Assembly: GCF_016587415.1 (NCBI RefSeq)
Contig: NZ_BNJI01000002.1
Span: forward strand, 1,426,001 to 1,490,000
Origin: Ktedonobacter sp. SOSP1-85
GTDB taxonomy: Bacteria; Chloroflexota; Ktedonobacteria; Ktedonobacterales; Ktedonobacteraceae
Reading direction: 5' to 3'
Length of the DNA stretch: 64,000 nucleotides
The position numbers and the translations under genes were made by a program. Below the pieces are notes generated by a model. That model made no database searches and was not told where the DNA came from. It saw nothing but the letters and a program-made list of their open reading frames with translations. This document shows, piece by piece, positions 18,183 to 26,614 of this stretch (positions within the stretch are counted from its first letter, which is position 1; each line of letters opens with the position of its first letter).

Positions 18183-18853
18183 TGGGCTTCTCAGCTCACT
18201 CGGAGAATAGTCCTCGACGCGAGCTTACCCGGAGACTGCGCTTACAGGTTCTGACCGACCGGGGCTGGGCGCGGGGACGCGATATGGCTCTCCTGGCTAG
18301 CGCGGCCCTGGAGGGAGGAACGACGGCGATACAACTGCGTGATAAGGTGGCGAGCACACGTGTGTTGATCGAGGAAGGGCAGAGGCTGCGTGTTCTCACA
18401 TGCCAGCATGGAGCGTTGTTGATTGTGAACGACCGGCTTGATATTGCGCTGGCTGTAGAGGCGGATGGCCTGCACGTGGGGCAGGAGGATATGCCAATCT
18501 CCCTTGCCCGGCGCCTGCTGGGGCCAGCATATCTTCTCGGCGTTTCAGTCGCCACGCTCGCCGAGGCCGAGCAGGCCATCAGCGAGGGCGCGGACTATCT
18601 CAGCGTCAGCCCGGTTTTCTCGACTCAAAGTAAGGTCGATGCGGGCGAAGGGGTGGGCCTGCCAGTGCTGGGTGAGATTGCCAGGCAGAGTCCTTTGCCT
18701 GTTATCGCAATTGGGGGCATAGGGGAGGAGAATATTGCCTCGATCATTCGCGCGGGCGCCTGTGGCGTGGCGGTCATCTCTGCAGTCATGGGAGCTGAAG
18801 ATGTCACCACCGCTGCGCGCCGCCTACATATGGCCATAGAGGCAGCTTTCTGA
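18179..18853 (+). CDS. thiE: thiamin-phosphate synthase
   Basis: A 224-residue TIM-barrel enzyme joining HMP-PP and thiazole phosphate into thiamin phosphate. Signatures are LQVLTDRGWARGRD, GGTTAIQLRDK, LLIVNDRLDIALAVEADGLH with VGQEDM, YLSVSPVFSTQSK and PVIAIGGIGEENI. Last gene of the operon, ATGA-coupled to thiM. Together with ThiD and ThiM it completes the salvage branch from HMP and thiazole. Confidence 0.95.
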   Translation: MMGFSAHSENSPRRELTRRLRLQVLTDRGWARGRDMALLASAALEGGTTAIQLRDKVASTRVLIEEGQRLRVLTCQHGALLIVNDRLDIALAVEADGLHVGQEDMPISLARRLLGPAYLLGVSVATLAEAEQAISEGADYLSVSPVFSTQSKVDAGEGVGLPVLGEIARQSPLPVIAIGGIGEENIASIIRAGACGVAVISAVMGAEDVTTAARRLHMAIEAAF

Positions 18854-19020
18854 AGCTATCCATCTACTGTGTATGAACTGGAATGTTTGATCACCTATGC
18901 CGATCTGGCCATGTAGGAGGCTAAGCAACTCAGGTGCAATCAAACAGATATAGCAAAACGAAAGTGACCTGCTCTGAGTTGGGTGCATCTGTGCGAGCAG
19001 ATAGCTACATAGTGCTCAAG

Positions 19021-19059
19021 CCTTTGACACAGCCACTACCCAAAAAGCTGTGTCAAAGG
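19021..19059 (-). terminator. hairpin after the DUF2278 gene
   Basis: The perfect 13-bp stem cctttgacacagc / gctgtgtcaaagg, loop 13 nt, starts 10 bp past the minus-strand stop at 19069. The following T-run is poor. It could also stop transcripts leaving thiE from the other side. Confidence 0.5.
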
Positions 19060-19068
19060 CCAGGCTCT

Positions 19069-19221
19069 TTAACGGCTGTATCCATAATCATCGGTTGGGA
19101 GTTGTTGCGATTGGACCATCAAGAAGATCGCTGTCCAGTGTTGCCCTTGCTGAATGAAGAGTGCGCCATCCTGCCAGGTACCATCTTCAGATGCATGGCT
19201 GCTATCGTTGCCCTGATTCAT
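19069..19221 (-). pseudogene. YukJ/DUF2278 gene, severed 3' part
   Basis: Fifty codons plus stop, reading MNQGNDSSHASEDGTWQDG, then ALFIQQGQHWTAIFLMVQSQ. This is the C-terminal third of a DUF2278 (YukJ-type) protein. The matching N-terminal part is at 21346-21852 on the same strand. Removing the IS605 element between them joins GNGIHNIH to MNQGN in frame, as in intact relatives (family recall). The complete protein would be 219 residues. Function of the family is uncharacterised. Confidence 0.9.
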
Positions 19222-19315
19222 GATAGGCCGCCGGATACCCCTACGATTCATAGAGGGGTAAGGCGGCCCGACGTGGCTCTTCCAGAGAGTGAGAACACAT
19301 GTGAGAATGCAGTGT

Positions 19316-19712
19316 ATGGATGCACAGCACACCAAACACGTTCCGTAGAAGCTAGCTTCCCATTTTGTCTGGTGTCCTCAATATCGCAAGAAGCTTCTTA
19401 TTGGGAAACTGGCTCCATTTCTCGAACAGGAAATTCAGCGTCTCTGTGAAGCCAATGCCTGGATGATAGGTGCGCTTTCCGTGCAAGCCGATCACGTGCA
19501 TCTCTTTCTGAGCGCTCCTCCGTCTGTTTCTCCTTCACAGATTGCTCATCCCCTGAAAGGTACAACCGCCCGTAGCGTGTTTCAGTCCTTTCCTGAAGTC
19601 AAGAAATAGCTTTGGGGCGGTGCCTTCTGGTCCCGGTCATACGACGTGGGCAGTGTCGGGGATATGAGCATAGATACCGTGTGAACATAGATCGAGTTGG
19701 GACAGGATGAAG
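19316..19712 (+). pseudogene. IS200/IS605 TnpA (Y1 transposase), nonsense-riddled
   Basis: Plus-strand translation from ATG 19316 follows the Y1-transposase pattern: HFVWCPQYRKKLLIG, QADHVHLFLSAPP with the HUH pair His-Val-His, QIAHPLKGTTARSV and LWGGAFWSRSYDVGSVG. Stops interrupt it at 19346 (TAG), 19607 (TAG), 19682 (TGA) and 19688 (TAG). The last two fall where RTYIE, containing the catalytic Tyr, is expected: the Tyr codon itself is now TAG. The transposase is dead while the neighbouring tnpB is intact. Confidence 0.92.
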
Positions 19713-19936
19713 AACTATCATCGTCCTGTATCGTTTCACGCTTGCGGAGAAACTCATGTACGTCAGAGCGCCGGATGCGATATCCCCCTCTTCGCCCTGA
19801 ATTCACAGCTTGCAACTGCTTTTCTCGAATCCATTGTCGGACAGTTTCTCTATGGATGCCAAGTTCCTCATCGTCACATTACCGGAAGTAGCAAGCACAG
19901 CAAGAATAGCGTTGTAGCGTGTACCAGCAGAGGATG
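19700..19936 (-). pseudogene. excisionase-like HTH relic
   Basis: Read on the minus strand, ELGIHRETVRQWIREKQLQ then AVNSGRRGGYRIRRSDVHEF forms a MerR/excisionase-type helix-turn-helix of the HTH_17 kind. The upstream part (AILAVLATSGNVTMR) is in another frame, so one base appears lost near 19870, and the 3' part runs antisense into the tnpA relic. It sits inside the IS605 element between tnpA and tnpB. Confidence 0.5.
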
Positions 19937-19970
19937 ACAGGGGGACGGGAAGCGGTCCCGTCCCCCTGTC
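19936..19970 (+). repeat. perfect hairpin before tnpB
   Basis: Arms gacagggggacggga (19936-19950) and tcccgtccccctgtc (19956-19970) pair perfectly around a 5-nt loop. The structure ends 12 bp before the tnpB ATG, so in a transcript it could limit tnpB translation or mark an older element end. Confidence 0.7.
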
Positions 19971-19982
19971 AAAGGGAAGAGT

Positions 19983-21344
19983 ATGCAGCAGATCATCACC
20001 GCTAAACTCAAGCTCACGGCCACAAAAGAGCAGTTTGAGGCATTGCGCCAGACTCAACTGGCATACCGTGATGCGCTCAACGCGGTGAGTCGTTATGCCT
20101 TCGAGCAGGGCAAAACCAGCCATGTGACCCGACTGCACAAAGGCATGTATGCTGAACTACGCACTCGGTATCATCTTCCTTCACAAATGGCCTGTAGCGT
20201 GGAACGGCAGGTCTCGGCAACGTACAAGGGGCTCTGGACGAAACTCAAGAAGAATGTGGAGCATTGTCGGAAAAAGATCACGAAAAAACGCTTTAAAGGT
20301 CTGGACCAGCCTCCCACGTACAGTTCTCCAACCGTCCAGTACACCTATGAGCGGGATTACACCTTTCAGTGCGACAGTCGGGTCAGTGTCGGGACGCTGG
20401 GCGGACGGATCAGCATCCCCTATCAGGGCTACAATGAGCATCTTGCACTTCTTCGGCAGGACGCGACCATCGGGGATGCCAAGCTCTGGTATGACAAGCA
20501 AAAGAAGACGTTCTATCTGCTTGTTTCCCTCTCCATTGACGTAGCAGAGCCAACCTATGAGCAATTCACCGAGGTGGTAGGGGTAGACGTGGGTATTCGC
20601 TATCTGGCGGTCACTTCCACCTCAACAGGCAAAGCGAGCTTTCATCCAGGAAAACGTACACGACACAAAGCCAATCATTACGCGCGATTGCGCAAACGCT
20701 TGCAGCAGAAAGGCACTCGCGGTGCGAAACGCCGATTACGGCGCATCGAGCAGCGAGAGAGACGGTTAAAAGCTCAGGCAAACCATCGCATCGCCAAACA
20801 GATTATCGAGCAGCATCCACACGCGCTTATCGGGCTGGAAAATCTCACTGATATCCGGGAGCGCACTAAGCGCAAGAAACGCAAGCGCAAGAAGAACGGC
20901 AAGGGTGCGGAAAAAGTCTCGCCCAAAGCCCGCAAAGCCAACCGGGTCTATTCGCAATGGTCCTTTGCCGAACTTCAGGCGTTTATCAGCTACAAGGCTG
21001 CGCTTGCGGGATCGCTTGCCATCAAGGTAGATGCTGATTACACGTCAAAGGCGTGCCCTATGTGCGGGCTGACTTCCGATGAGAATCGCCCCCGCAAAGG
21101 GTTACTCTTTGTGTGCCAGAACCCGACGTGTGGTTACACGCTCCACGCTGATCTGATTGGCGCGAGGAATGTGACCTTGAGGACGCTCTTGATCCGGCAG
21201 GACTGGATCAAGACGGGATGTGTGTCAATCATCCCTGATGCCTCGGACAAAGAAGCCAAAGCTGCACGCCTGCAAAGGTATGCAGAGTTGCGGTGGAGTC
21301 CAGAGGTAACAACAAGCCTCCGGCTAGAAGCCGGAGGTCATTGA
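19983..21344 (+). CDS. tnpB: TnpB, RNA-guided endonuclease of the IS605 element
   Basis: A 453-residue TnpB. RuvC-I Asp is in GVDVGIRYLAVTS, RuvC-II Glu in LIGLENLTDIRE, the four-Cys zinc ribbon is CPMCGLTSDENRPRKG with CQNPTCGYT, and RuvC-III Asp is in LHADLIGARNV. All catalytic residues are present and there is no interruption. Known TnpB proteins cut DNA guided by an omega RNA made from the 3' end of the gene and the right end; that would be about 21200-21345 here. The stop codon lies within the terminal TTGAC. Because tnpA is dead the element cannot move by itself. Confidence 0.93.
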   Translation: MQQIITAKLKLTATKEQFEALRQTQLAYRDALNAVSRYAFEQGKTSHVTRLHKGMYAELRTRYHLPSQMACSVERQVSATYKGLWTKLKKNVEHCRKKITKKRFKGLDQPPTYSSPTVQYTYERDYTFQCDSRVSVGTLGGRISIPYQGYNEHLALLRQDATIGDAKLWYDKQKKTFYLLVSLSIDVAEPTYEQFTEVVGVDVGIRYLAVTSTSTGKASFHPGKRTRHKANHYARLRKRLQQKGTRGAKRRLRRIEQRERRLKAQANHRIAKQIIEQHPHALIGLENLTDIRERTKRKKRKRKKNGKGAEKVSPKARKANRVYSQWSFAELQAFISYKAALAGSLAIKVDADYTSKACPMCGLTSDENRPRKGLLFVCQNPTCGYTLHADLIGARNVTLRTLLIRQDWIKTGCVSIIPDASDKEAKAARLQRYAELRWSPEVTTSLRLEAGGH

Positions 21345-21345
21345 C

Positions 21346-21852
21346 ATGAATGTTGTGAATACCATTTCCAGGCTCGAAGCCGAAGACCTGATCTGGTTTC
21401 CCAGGTTCATACCAGCCAGATCCAAAGGCATACAGCACCACGCTCTGGTCTTGCTGATTGATTGCTGGTAATAATTGCTCATCGAGAATGGTATTCAATG
21501 CGTCTTCAGATTCAATGATAAACATCTGTTTTATTTGCCCTGGCGGTATGTGGGTCTGGTTCACAAGGTCTCCACGCTGAAAGTCCAGGGCCAGCCCACC
21601 TGGCGCGCTGTCCAGGGCGGTAAAACCAGAGAGGTGCTGTTGAGTGAGCTGGTCTGTGAAAGGATGATGAAGATCTGGAATATGGAGATACAGCAGTTCA
21701 GATGGTTCGACTTGAGATTTCACATTAACCGCGATACGATATTCGATCTCATTGTCATCAACGACAAGAATTTGATAATGGGGACTTCCTACTGTGCCCC
21801 GTAGCCGCTTCCGCGGATATCCCTTCAAAACCCCATAATTCACTACTGGCAT
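21346..21852 (-). pseudogene. YukJ/DUF2278 gene, severed 5' part
   Basis: 169 codons from ATG 21852 (AAGGAGC just upstream): MPVVNYGVLKGYPRKRL, HYQILVVDDNEIEYRIAVNV, ELLYLHIPDLHHPFTDQL, FGFEPGNGIHNIH. These are the DUF2278 N-terminal blocks. The gene breaks exactly at the IS605 right tip. The rest of the 21229-21345 reading frame is antisense of tnpB. The partner piece is at 19069-19221. A truncated 5' product could still be made. Confidence 0.92.
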
Positions 21853-21879
21853 ACACTGCTCCTTGAGTAATAGAAACAT

Positions 21880-22300
21880 ACAATGTTCCCTACTTACATT
21901 TTACTTCTGAATTGCAACTGCCTCTTGATTTCTTCTAGAAGAGCCCACTCGTCAAGAGATGTTAGTATCGAAGTCCTTTATCAGGGTTTCAGCCATTTGA
22001 GAAAGAGGGCGCGACTAGACTGCTCTCACGATCCACTTGCTTCCGCTTTTTCGAGTCTGCGAAAGAATACCCCAAAGAAATCTTGAGAGTGCACACCATG
22101 CGCGTGGCAGAAGAACATGACTCATCTCGAATTGTTGAACACCGGGAGAGGGCTGATGCGGCGAGCAGGACTTGCGCGCTCTGTTTGCCAGGGAAGCCAG
22201 ACTCTCGGGCCAGCTCCGAGAAGTGAGGTGAGAGACGGTGCAAGACCACCGTCATCACGCTACCCAAGCGTGAAATGACAGAAAGAGAGAGCAGAAACAC
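21880..22300. other. upstream region of the VOC gene, no gene assigned
   Basis: Two small hairpins lie near 22229-22275 (gacggtg / caccgtc and cacgct / agcgtg). A plus-strand frame around 22060-22220 reads protein-like (EYPKEILRVHTMRVAEEHDS) but has no start signal and no recognised family. It may be a gene remnant. Confidence 0.3.
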
Positions 22301-22681
22301 ATGCGATTAGGAAAGTTTTCACTCTGTCTGAACGTGAAAGACCTTCATACCTCCAGGTTTTTTTACGAAACGCTGGGCTTTGAAGTTCAAGCCGGCAATG
22401 AAGCAGACCATTGGCTCCTGATGACCAATGGAGAGGCCAACATCGGCTTGATGCAAGGCATGTTTGAGAAGAACATGCTCACCTTCATTCCCAACCAGGA
22501 CCACAATGGCCAGCAATTACAAACGTTTACTGACATCCGCGACATTCAAAAACAGCTCAAAGAAGCCGGTATTTCATTTGAACAAGAAGCACAGGATGGG
22601 ACTGGACCTGCAAGTTTTCTCATTCTTGACCCTGATGGGAATCCGATTCTGGTCGACCAACATGTAGCAAGCTCCCAATAA
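22301..22681 (+). CDS. VOC-family (glyoxalase/bleomycin-resistance fold) protein
   Basis: A 126-residue single-module vicinal-oxygen-chelate protein: FSLCLNVKDLHTSRFFYETL, then GFEV, GEANIGLMQG and the C-terminal PASFLILDPDGNPILVDQH, the usual beta-alpha-beta-beta-beta pattern with a metal-ligand Glu/Gln/His set possible. Such proteins include glyoxalases, dioxygenases and antibiotic-binding proteins; the exact function cannot be set. Single gene with a weak purine-rich ribosome site. Confidence 0.85.
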   Translation: MRLGKFSLCLNVKDLHTSRFFYETLGFEVQAGNEADHWLLMTNGEANIGLMQGMFEKNMLTFIPNQDHNGQQLQTFTDIRDIQKQLKEAGISFEQEAQDGTGPASFLILDPDGNPILVDQHVASSQ

Positions 22682-23150
22682 GGCTCATCCGAAGTGCGCT
22701 GGAAGTCGAACATGGTGGTGTTCTTCACCCCTAGCGATGAGGAATTCCCCTTCGTGCTCTGTCAATTTTATTTTGCTCAGTGGCGACTGAGCAGCTCTCG
22801 GCCTATCAAGTTGGTTCTTATGGGCATTCACTGATCAATCTTTGTTTGACAGAGCACTCAGTACCGACGTGTATCTCATCCACTCTGCTTGGGGAAGTTT
22901 ACCCGAGTGGGAACAAGCGCGGCAGTACTTGGTCAGAGCCTTTTTGCTGGCTTTCGAGGAACGCGTTCGAGGGGGAAACTTCGAGCTGGCATCGGGGTGT
23001 TAAAAACGTTTCCAAGCAAGGATGCCAGATGTTGACAAATGGAGACGTCTCTGGTAGAGTTCTGTTGGAAAGAATGTTCTTCTATGAAACGACAAAAGAT
23101 TGGCACATCGACTCGAAGGACGTGGTGTTGGAAAGGTAGGAGGCCACCTG
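22682..23150. other. intergenic with a possible gene remnant
   Basis: The open plus-strand frame 22791-22993 reads DRALSTDVYLIHSAWGSLPE, then WEQARQYLVRAFLLAFEERV. This is protein-like but has no start, so it is probably a remnant. From 23000 to 23150 comes the leader of the next TnpB gene. Nothing else is recognised. Confidence 0.3.
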
Positions 23151-24386
23151 ATGCAGTTGGTTGAACGACATCTCATTCGTCATCATGATGCACGCTTTGC
23201 CGCCATTGACCAGGCGGCCTTTGCCTCCAAAAACCTCTATAACCAGGCCAATTACCACGTTCGGCAGGCCTTCATTCACGAGGGAACCTATCTGCCCTAT
23301 GCAGCCATCTTTCATCGCTTGAAACACCATGAGGCCTATTGTGCCCTGCCTCGCAAAGTCAGTAACGCCATCCTGATTCAGCTCCACCACAATTGGAGCG
23401 GCTTTTTTGAAGGCATGGAGGCTTACCGCGAAGACCCCTCTGCCTTCACGGGACGCCCCAAGATCCCTGGCTATCTCGACAAAACCAAGGGCCGTTTCCT
23501 GCTCATCTACGAGAAAAAAGCCTTGGGCAAGAGAGCCTTCAAGCGCACAGGCAAGCTCGTCCCATCAGGATTGCCCATCGAGATCGCGACCCAGATCACC
23601 TGGGAAGCCATCAGGCAGGTACGCATCGTTCCGCGCGCCGATGGCTACATGCTGGAGGTCGTCTATGAGCAGGAGATCCAACCAGCTGCGGTCAACCCCC
23701 AGCTTCGAGCAGCCGTGGATGTGGGCGTCAATGTGCTGGCAGCCATCACCAGCGACAAACCTGGTTTTGTGCCTCGTCTGGTGAGTGGTAAACCCCTCAA
23801 AAGCCTCAATCAGTGCTACAATAAACACCGTGCCAAGCAGCAGCAACGCCTCGCGCATGAGAACCGATACACCTCACGTCAGCTGGATCGTGTGACGACG
23901 AAGCGCAATCGCCGTGTGGATGCCTATCTGCACACGGCCAGCCGTCGCATCATTGATCTCTTGGTGAGCGAAGGCATCGGGACGTTGGTGCTTGGCAAGA
24001 ACCCCTTGTGGAAACAAGAGGTGAGCATGGGGCGCAAGAACAACCAGCAGTTTGTGCAGCTTCCCCATGCTCGTTTCCTTGAGCAGTTGACCTACAAGGC
24101 GCACCTGGTGGGGATCAGCGTCATCCTTCAGGAAGAAAGCTACACCAGCAAGGCCAGTTTTCTGGACGGCGACTCCATCCCAACCTATGAGGCAAAAGCA
24201 GCTGAGAAGCCGGTGTTTTCAGGCAAGCGTGTGGCTCGCAGTTGGTATCGTGCCAGGGATGGACGCCTCATTCATGCCGATATCAACGGAGCGTATAACA
24301 TTTTACGCAAAAGTAGCTCTGACCCTTTGCAAGTGGGGCGAGGAGTAGTGGGAGCCGCAGTTCTCCCCAGACGGCTGGCCGTCTGA
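23151..24386 (+). CDS. tnpB: TnpB-like protein of a divergent clade without a zinc ribbon
   Basis: A 411-residue OrfB/TnpB relative from ATG 23151 (taggagg 7 bp upstream; the longer frame from TTG 23100 lacks such a site). RuvC-I Asp is in AVDVGVNVLAAITS and RuvC-III Asp in LIHADINGAYNIL. At the RuvC-II position the usual Glu is missing (TLVLGKNPLWKQE), and the Cys-x2-Cys zinc ribbon is replaced by EESYTSKASFLDGD. This is typical of a distinct TnpB subgroup that I recall sharing GKN and EESYTSK blocks. A catalytic Glu may come from another position. No tnpA is nearby. Confidence 0.88.
   Translation: MQLVERHLIRHHDARFAAIDQAAFASKNLYNQANYHVRQAFIHEGTYLPYAAIFHRLKHHEAYCALPRKVSNAILIQLHHNWSGFFEGMEAYREDPSAFTGRPKIPGYLDKTKGRFLLIYEKKALGKRAFKRTGKLVPSGLPIEIATQITWEAIRQVRIVPRADGYMLEVVYEQEIQPAAVNPQLRAAVDVGVNVLAAITSDKPGFVPRLVSGKPLKSLNQCYNKHRAKQQQRLAHENRYTSRQLDRVTTKRNRRVDAYLHTASRRIIDLLVSEGIGTLVLGKNPLWKQEVSMGRKNNQQFVQLPHARFLEQLTYKAHLVGISVILQEESYTSKASFLDGDSIPTYEAKAAEKPVFSGKRVARSWYRARDGRLIHADINGAYNILRKSSSDPLQVGRGVVGAAVLPRRLAV
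24368..24385 (+). repeat. right-end hairpin of the TnpB element
   Basis: cagacggc and gccgtctg pair around a 2-nt loop and overlap the last codons of the tnpB gene. This is the usual position of the IS605-type right end and of the omega-RNA 3' region. Confidence 0.6.
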
Positions 24387-24418
24387 ACGGATGGCACATA
24401 GGCATATGTGTCTTCATT

Positions 24419-25260
24419 TTAAGATACTGTACTCCCAGATGAGCGAGACATATGGAGGATGAGCAGCCGACCATCAGATAACGTTGGTTGGAGTTCGTTC
24501 ACCCTTTGGCAGACAGCAAGCAGATCACGGTTCAGTTGACGATTGTTGAAAGGCCACAGTTCAATGGAGACTGCCTCCCGACCCGCCAGCACGTGGCCTG
24601 GTAAGCGAAAAAAGGGCAGCAAACGCTGCCAGGTTGCATGCGCATAGGTAGAGGGAAAGAAACGGTCACGGATCCACATCGCCAGGTTTGCCAGTGCGAG
24701 CTTGCACACGGTCATGATTTGATCTTTGCGGTTATCCAGTTCGTACATCATCCGCTCCCTGGCCGCCAGATCTTCTAGAACGCGTAAGAGGTCCCGCTGC
24801 TCGCGACAATACCGTTCGTGCTTAGTACTCTCCTGATGGCTTTTCTCCTGGACTCGAGACACGCGCTGCCACAACGGCTCCAACCGGGCGTCCACTTCAG
24901 CTTTCAATTTCTTGCGTTCGGCTCGGTAGGTTCCCTCCGAGACCCCTTGCGCTTCCAACGCCTGTAACTGCTCATTAAGCACGCGATACAACACTTCTCC
25001 ATGCGCTTTCGTCTGTTCCCACAGTTTCGTCGCCAATTTGCTTGCCCGATGCGCTTTCTCCCGGGCTGCCTCACGAAAACGTTGGACATTGGCACACCGC
25101 TTCTCTAACACCTCTCGTTTTTTGGCCACCTCCGAGTTGATCACTGGCGTCTTCGCACAACCGTGATTCGTGTCCAAACCGAGAGGCACGAGAAAATCTT
25201 TGATCACATTCTCTTGCGCTGACCAGCGATGAATGTAGGTTTGGGCGCGTTGTCTGCGAT
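24419..25260 (-). pseudogene. transposase C-terminal part, frameshifted and truncated
   Basis: The minus frame encodes about 280 residues rich in charged helices (REAAREKAHRASKLATKLWE, LARLEPLWQRVSRVQEKSHQ-like segments) ending LNRDLLAVCQRVNELQPTL. Upstream of the ATG at 25207 the frame stays coding-like (TYIHRWSAQENVIKDFLVPL) up to a stop at about 25270. A different frame (SVTTPATPLLRHPRLMGT) continues the protein toward 25350, which indicates a frameshift. It resembles large transposases of Chloroflexota insertion sequences, but I cannot name the family and no DDE core is visible. Confidence 0.5.
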
Positions 25261-25657
25261 GTTCCCATTAGGCGAGGATGACGAAGCAAGGGAGTAGCAG
25301 GAGTTGTCACAGAATGAATCTGCTTCAATTCTTTCCAGTGATGTTGGAGCACACGCTCGGTTGCTTCTGAGAGATTGCAGTGGGATGTGAAGCCGATGGG
25401 GTATCACTGAGAAGTGACCCTTCTTCGACCCTCTTTCCCCAAAAAACATCGTGCAGCTTTCACTGTAATAGGCTTGCCAGTATCATCTTTTACGTGAACT
25501 AAACATGGGCTTTCGTCTCATTGGTCTTCCATAGCTTTTCTCCTAGCTCAATCGCTAGCGTCAGATCGTGATGCGACGGAAATATTTGGCCCACACCTAC
25601 GATGCCTTTCTGCATGAGGAGATTGGGATGCGAAAACGTTGAGGGCACGATTTAAGC

Positions 25658-26062
25658 TTAAGCTGTCTTGGGCTTAAAAGGCCGGAATAATCGCCATCCT
25701 GTAATAAAAAGGAGGATTACTATCAATATGATAGTAACAACGAATTGACTTTGGCATCTTTGGATAGCAGCACGATAGGTCTCGTTAATAGATAGCTCGT
25801 AAACAATAAGGCCATGAGTTGGGGCATGATGAACAATATTATTCCACTGCTGATAAAAGTTGAAAGCAACCACGAGAGACCAGATGCTTATGATAAGCTC
25901 AAGAAAAAACAGACTATCTTGCCACCATATGTTTTTACGTCTGGTGAGATCGGCTAGCAGAAAGAAGCTTGTTCCTATGATGAGTGAACTAGCACTTATT
26001 GTTGTGAGAATTGACCAAGTATGCAACTCTGCAAAGATCACGTCATTAAAGAACATGTTCAT
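25658..26062 (-). CDS. small membrane protein
   Basis: A 134-residue protein with four hydrophobic stretches (about 14-36, 48-70, 72-80 region and 107-128) and a basic end (WRLFRPFKPKTA). AAGGA lies upstream of the ATG. No family recognised. The order with the secreted remnant and SUKH gene next door suggests a small accessory cluster. The 25450-25657 gap downstream shows nothing I can name. Confidence 0.5.
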   Translation of the reverse strand: MNMFFNDVIFAELHTWSILTTISASSLIIGTSFFLLADLTRRKNIWWQDSLFFLELIISIWSLVVAFNFYQQWNNIVHHAPTHGLIVYELSINETYRAAIQRCQSQFVVTIILIVILLFITGWRLFRPFKPKTA

Positions 26063-26126
26063 CTCTTGTATGTCCTTCCCAACAGAGGAAGAGCATAGGT
26101 CTTCCTCTGCTATTGCGAAAAATCTG

Positions 26127-26597
26127 TTAACTTGCTCTATACCAAGTTACACGATAGTCTGTTCCATTGCTAATAGGACCAACACCCGCCATGAGTTGAC
26201 CCGAATTATTATTCAAGACGTCATAATCATGGTTAAGGTTCCCAATACCACTGGTATTGATCTGGCAATTAGAGAAAGCGACATAATTAAAGTTTGCCAA
26301 GGTGATCAGATTTCCATATGAATCATGTGAGCGCTCTACCATACATTCACCAGCATCGCCAACAGAGAGCGGCCATGACTCTGACATGGAAACGTTAAGA
26401 CCTCCTCCATTAACAATGTAGTAATCAACCCCATTTCCGTTATAATTTGAGTCGACTTCAATATACATTGTGTTGCCACAACGGGAATTTGGCATAGCAA
26501 ATGTCTGACCGTAATCAAATCCTGATCCTGTAGATTCAATCCATCCGTAAAAACAATTAAATATCTGCTCTAACTGCTTTTTTTATTAAACACGACG
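26127..26597 (-). pseudogene. secreted-type protein lacking its 5' end
   Basis: From ATG 26495 the frame gives 122 residues rich in Asn, Ser, Gly and Tyr (MYIEVDSNYNGNGVDYYIVN), with few charges, as in exported proteins. Upstream the frame is still open and coding-like (FYGWIESTGSGFDYGQTFA) to about 26597 with no start codon or signal peptide. I infer a 5'-truncated extracellular protein. Function unknown. Confidence 0.4.
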
Positions 26598-26614
26598 AAG
26601 GAAGGGAGACTATT

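Larger units (their letters stand above)
19222..21345 (+). mobile_element. IS200/IS605 element inserted in a DUF2278 gene
   Basis: The boundaries follow from the interrupted gene: left flank ends ...ctgattcat (19221) and right flank starts atgaatgttg (21346). Deleting 2,124 bp restores the reading frame with no target duplication, as expected for Y1-transposase elements. A left-end imperfect hairpin (ggccgcc 19226-19232, tacccct 19236-19242, aggggta 19254-19260, ggcggcc 19262-19268) and a right-end hairpin (cctccggct / agccggagg, 21317-21337) are present. The right tip is TTGAC, like the ISDra2 right cleavage site. It carries a dead tnpA, a minus-strand HTH relic and an intact tnpB. Confidence 0.92.

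Noticed and set aside
21989..22300. 103-codon minus-strand frame upstream of the VOC gene
   Set aside because: Composition is not protein-like, and a plus-strand frame over the same DNA looks more coding-like, though still unassigned.
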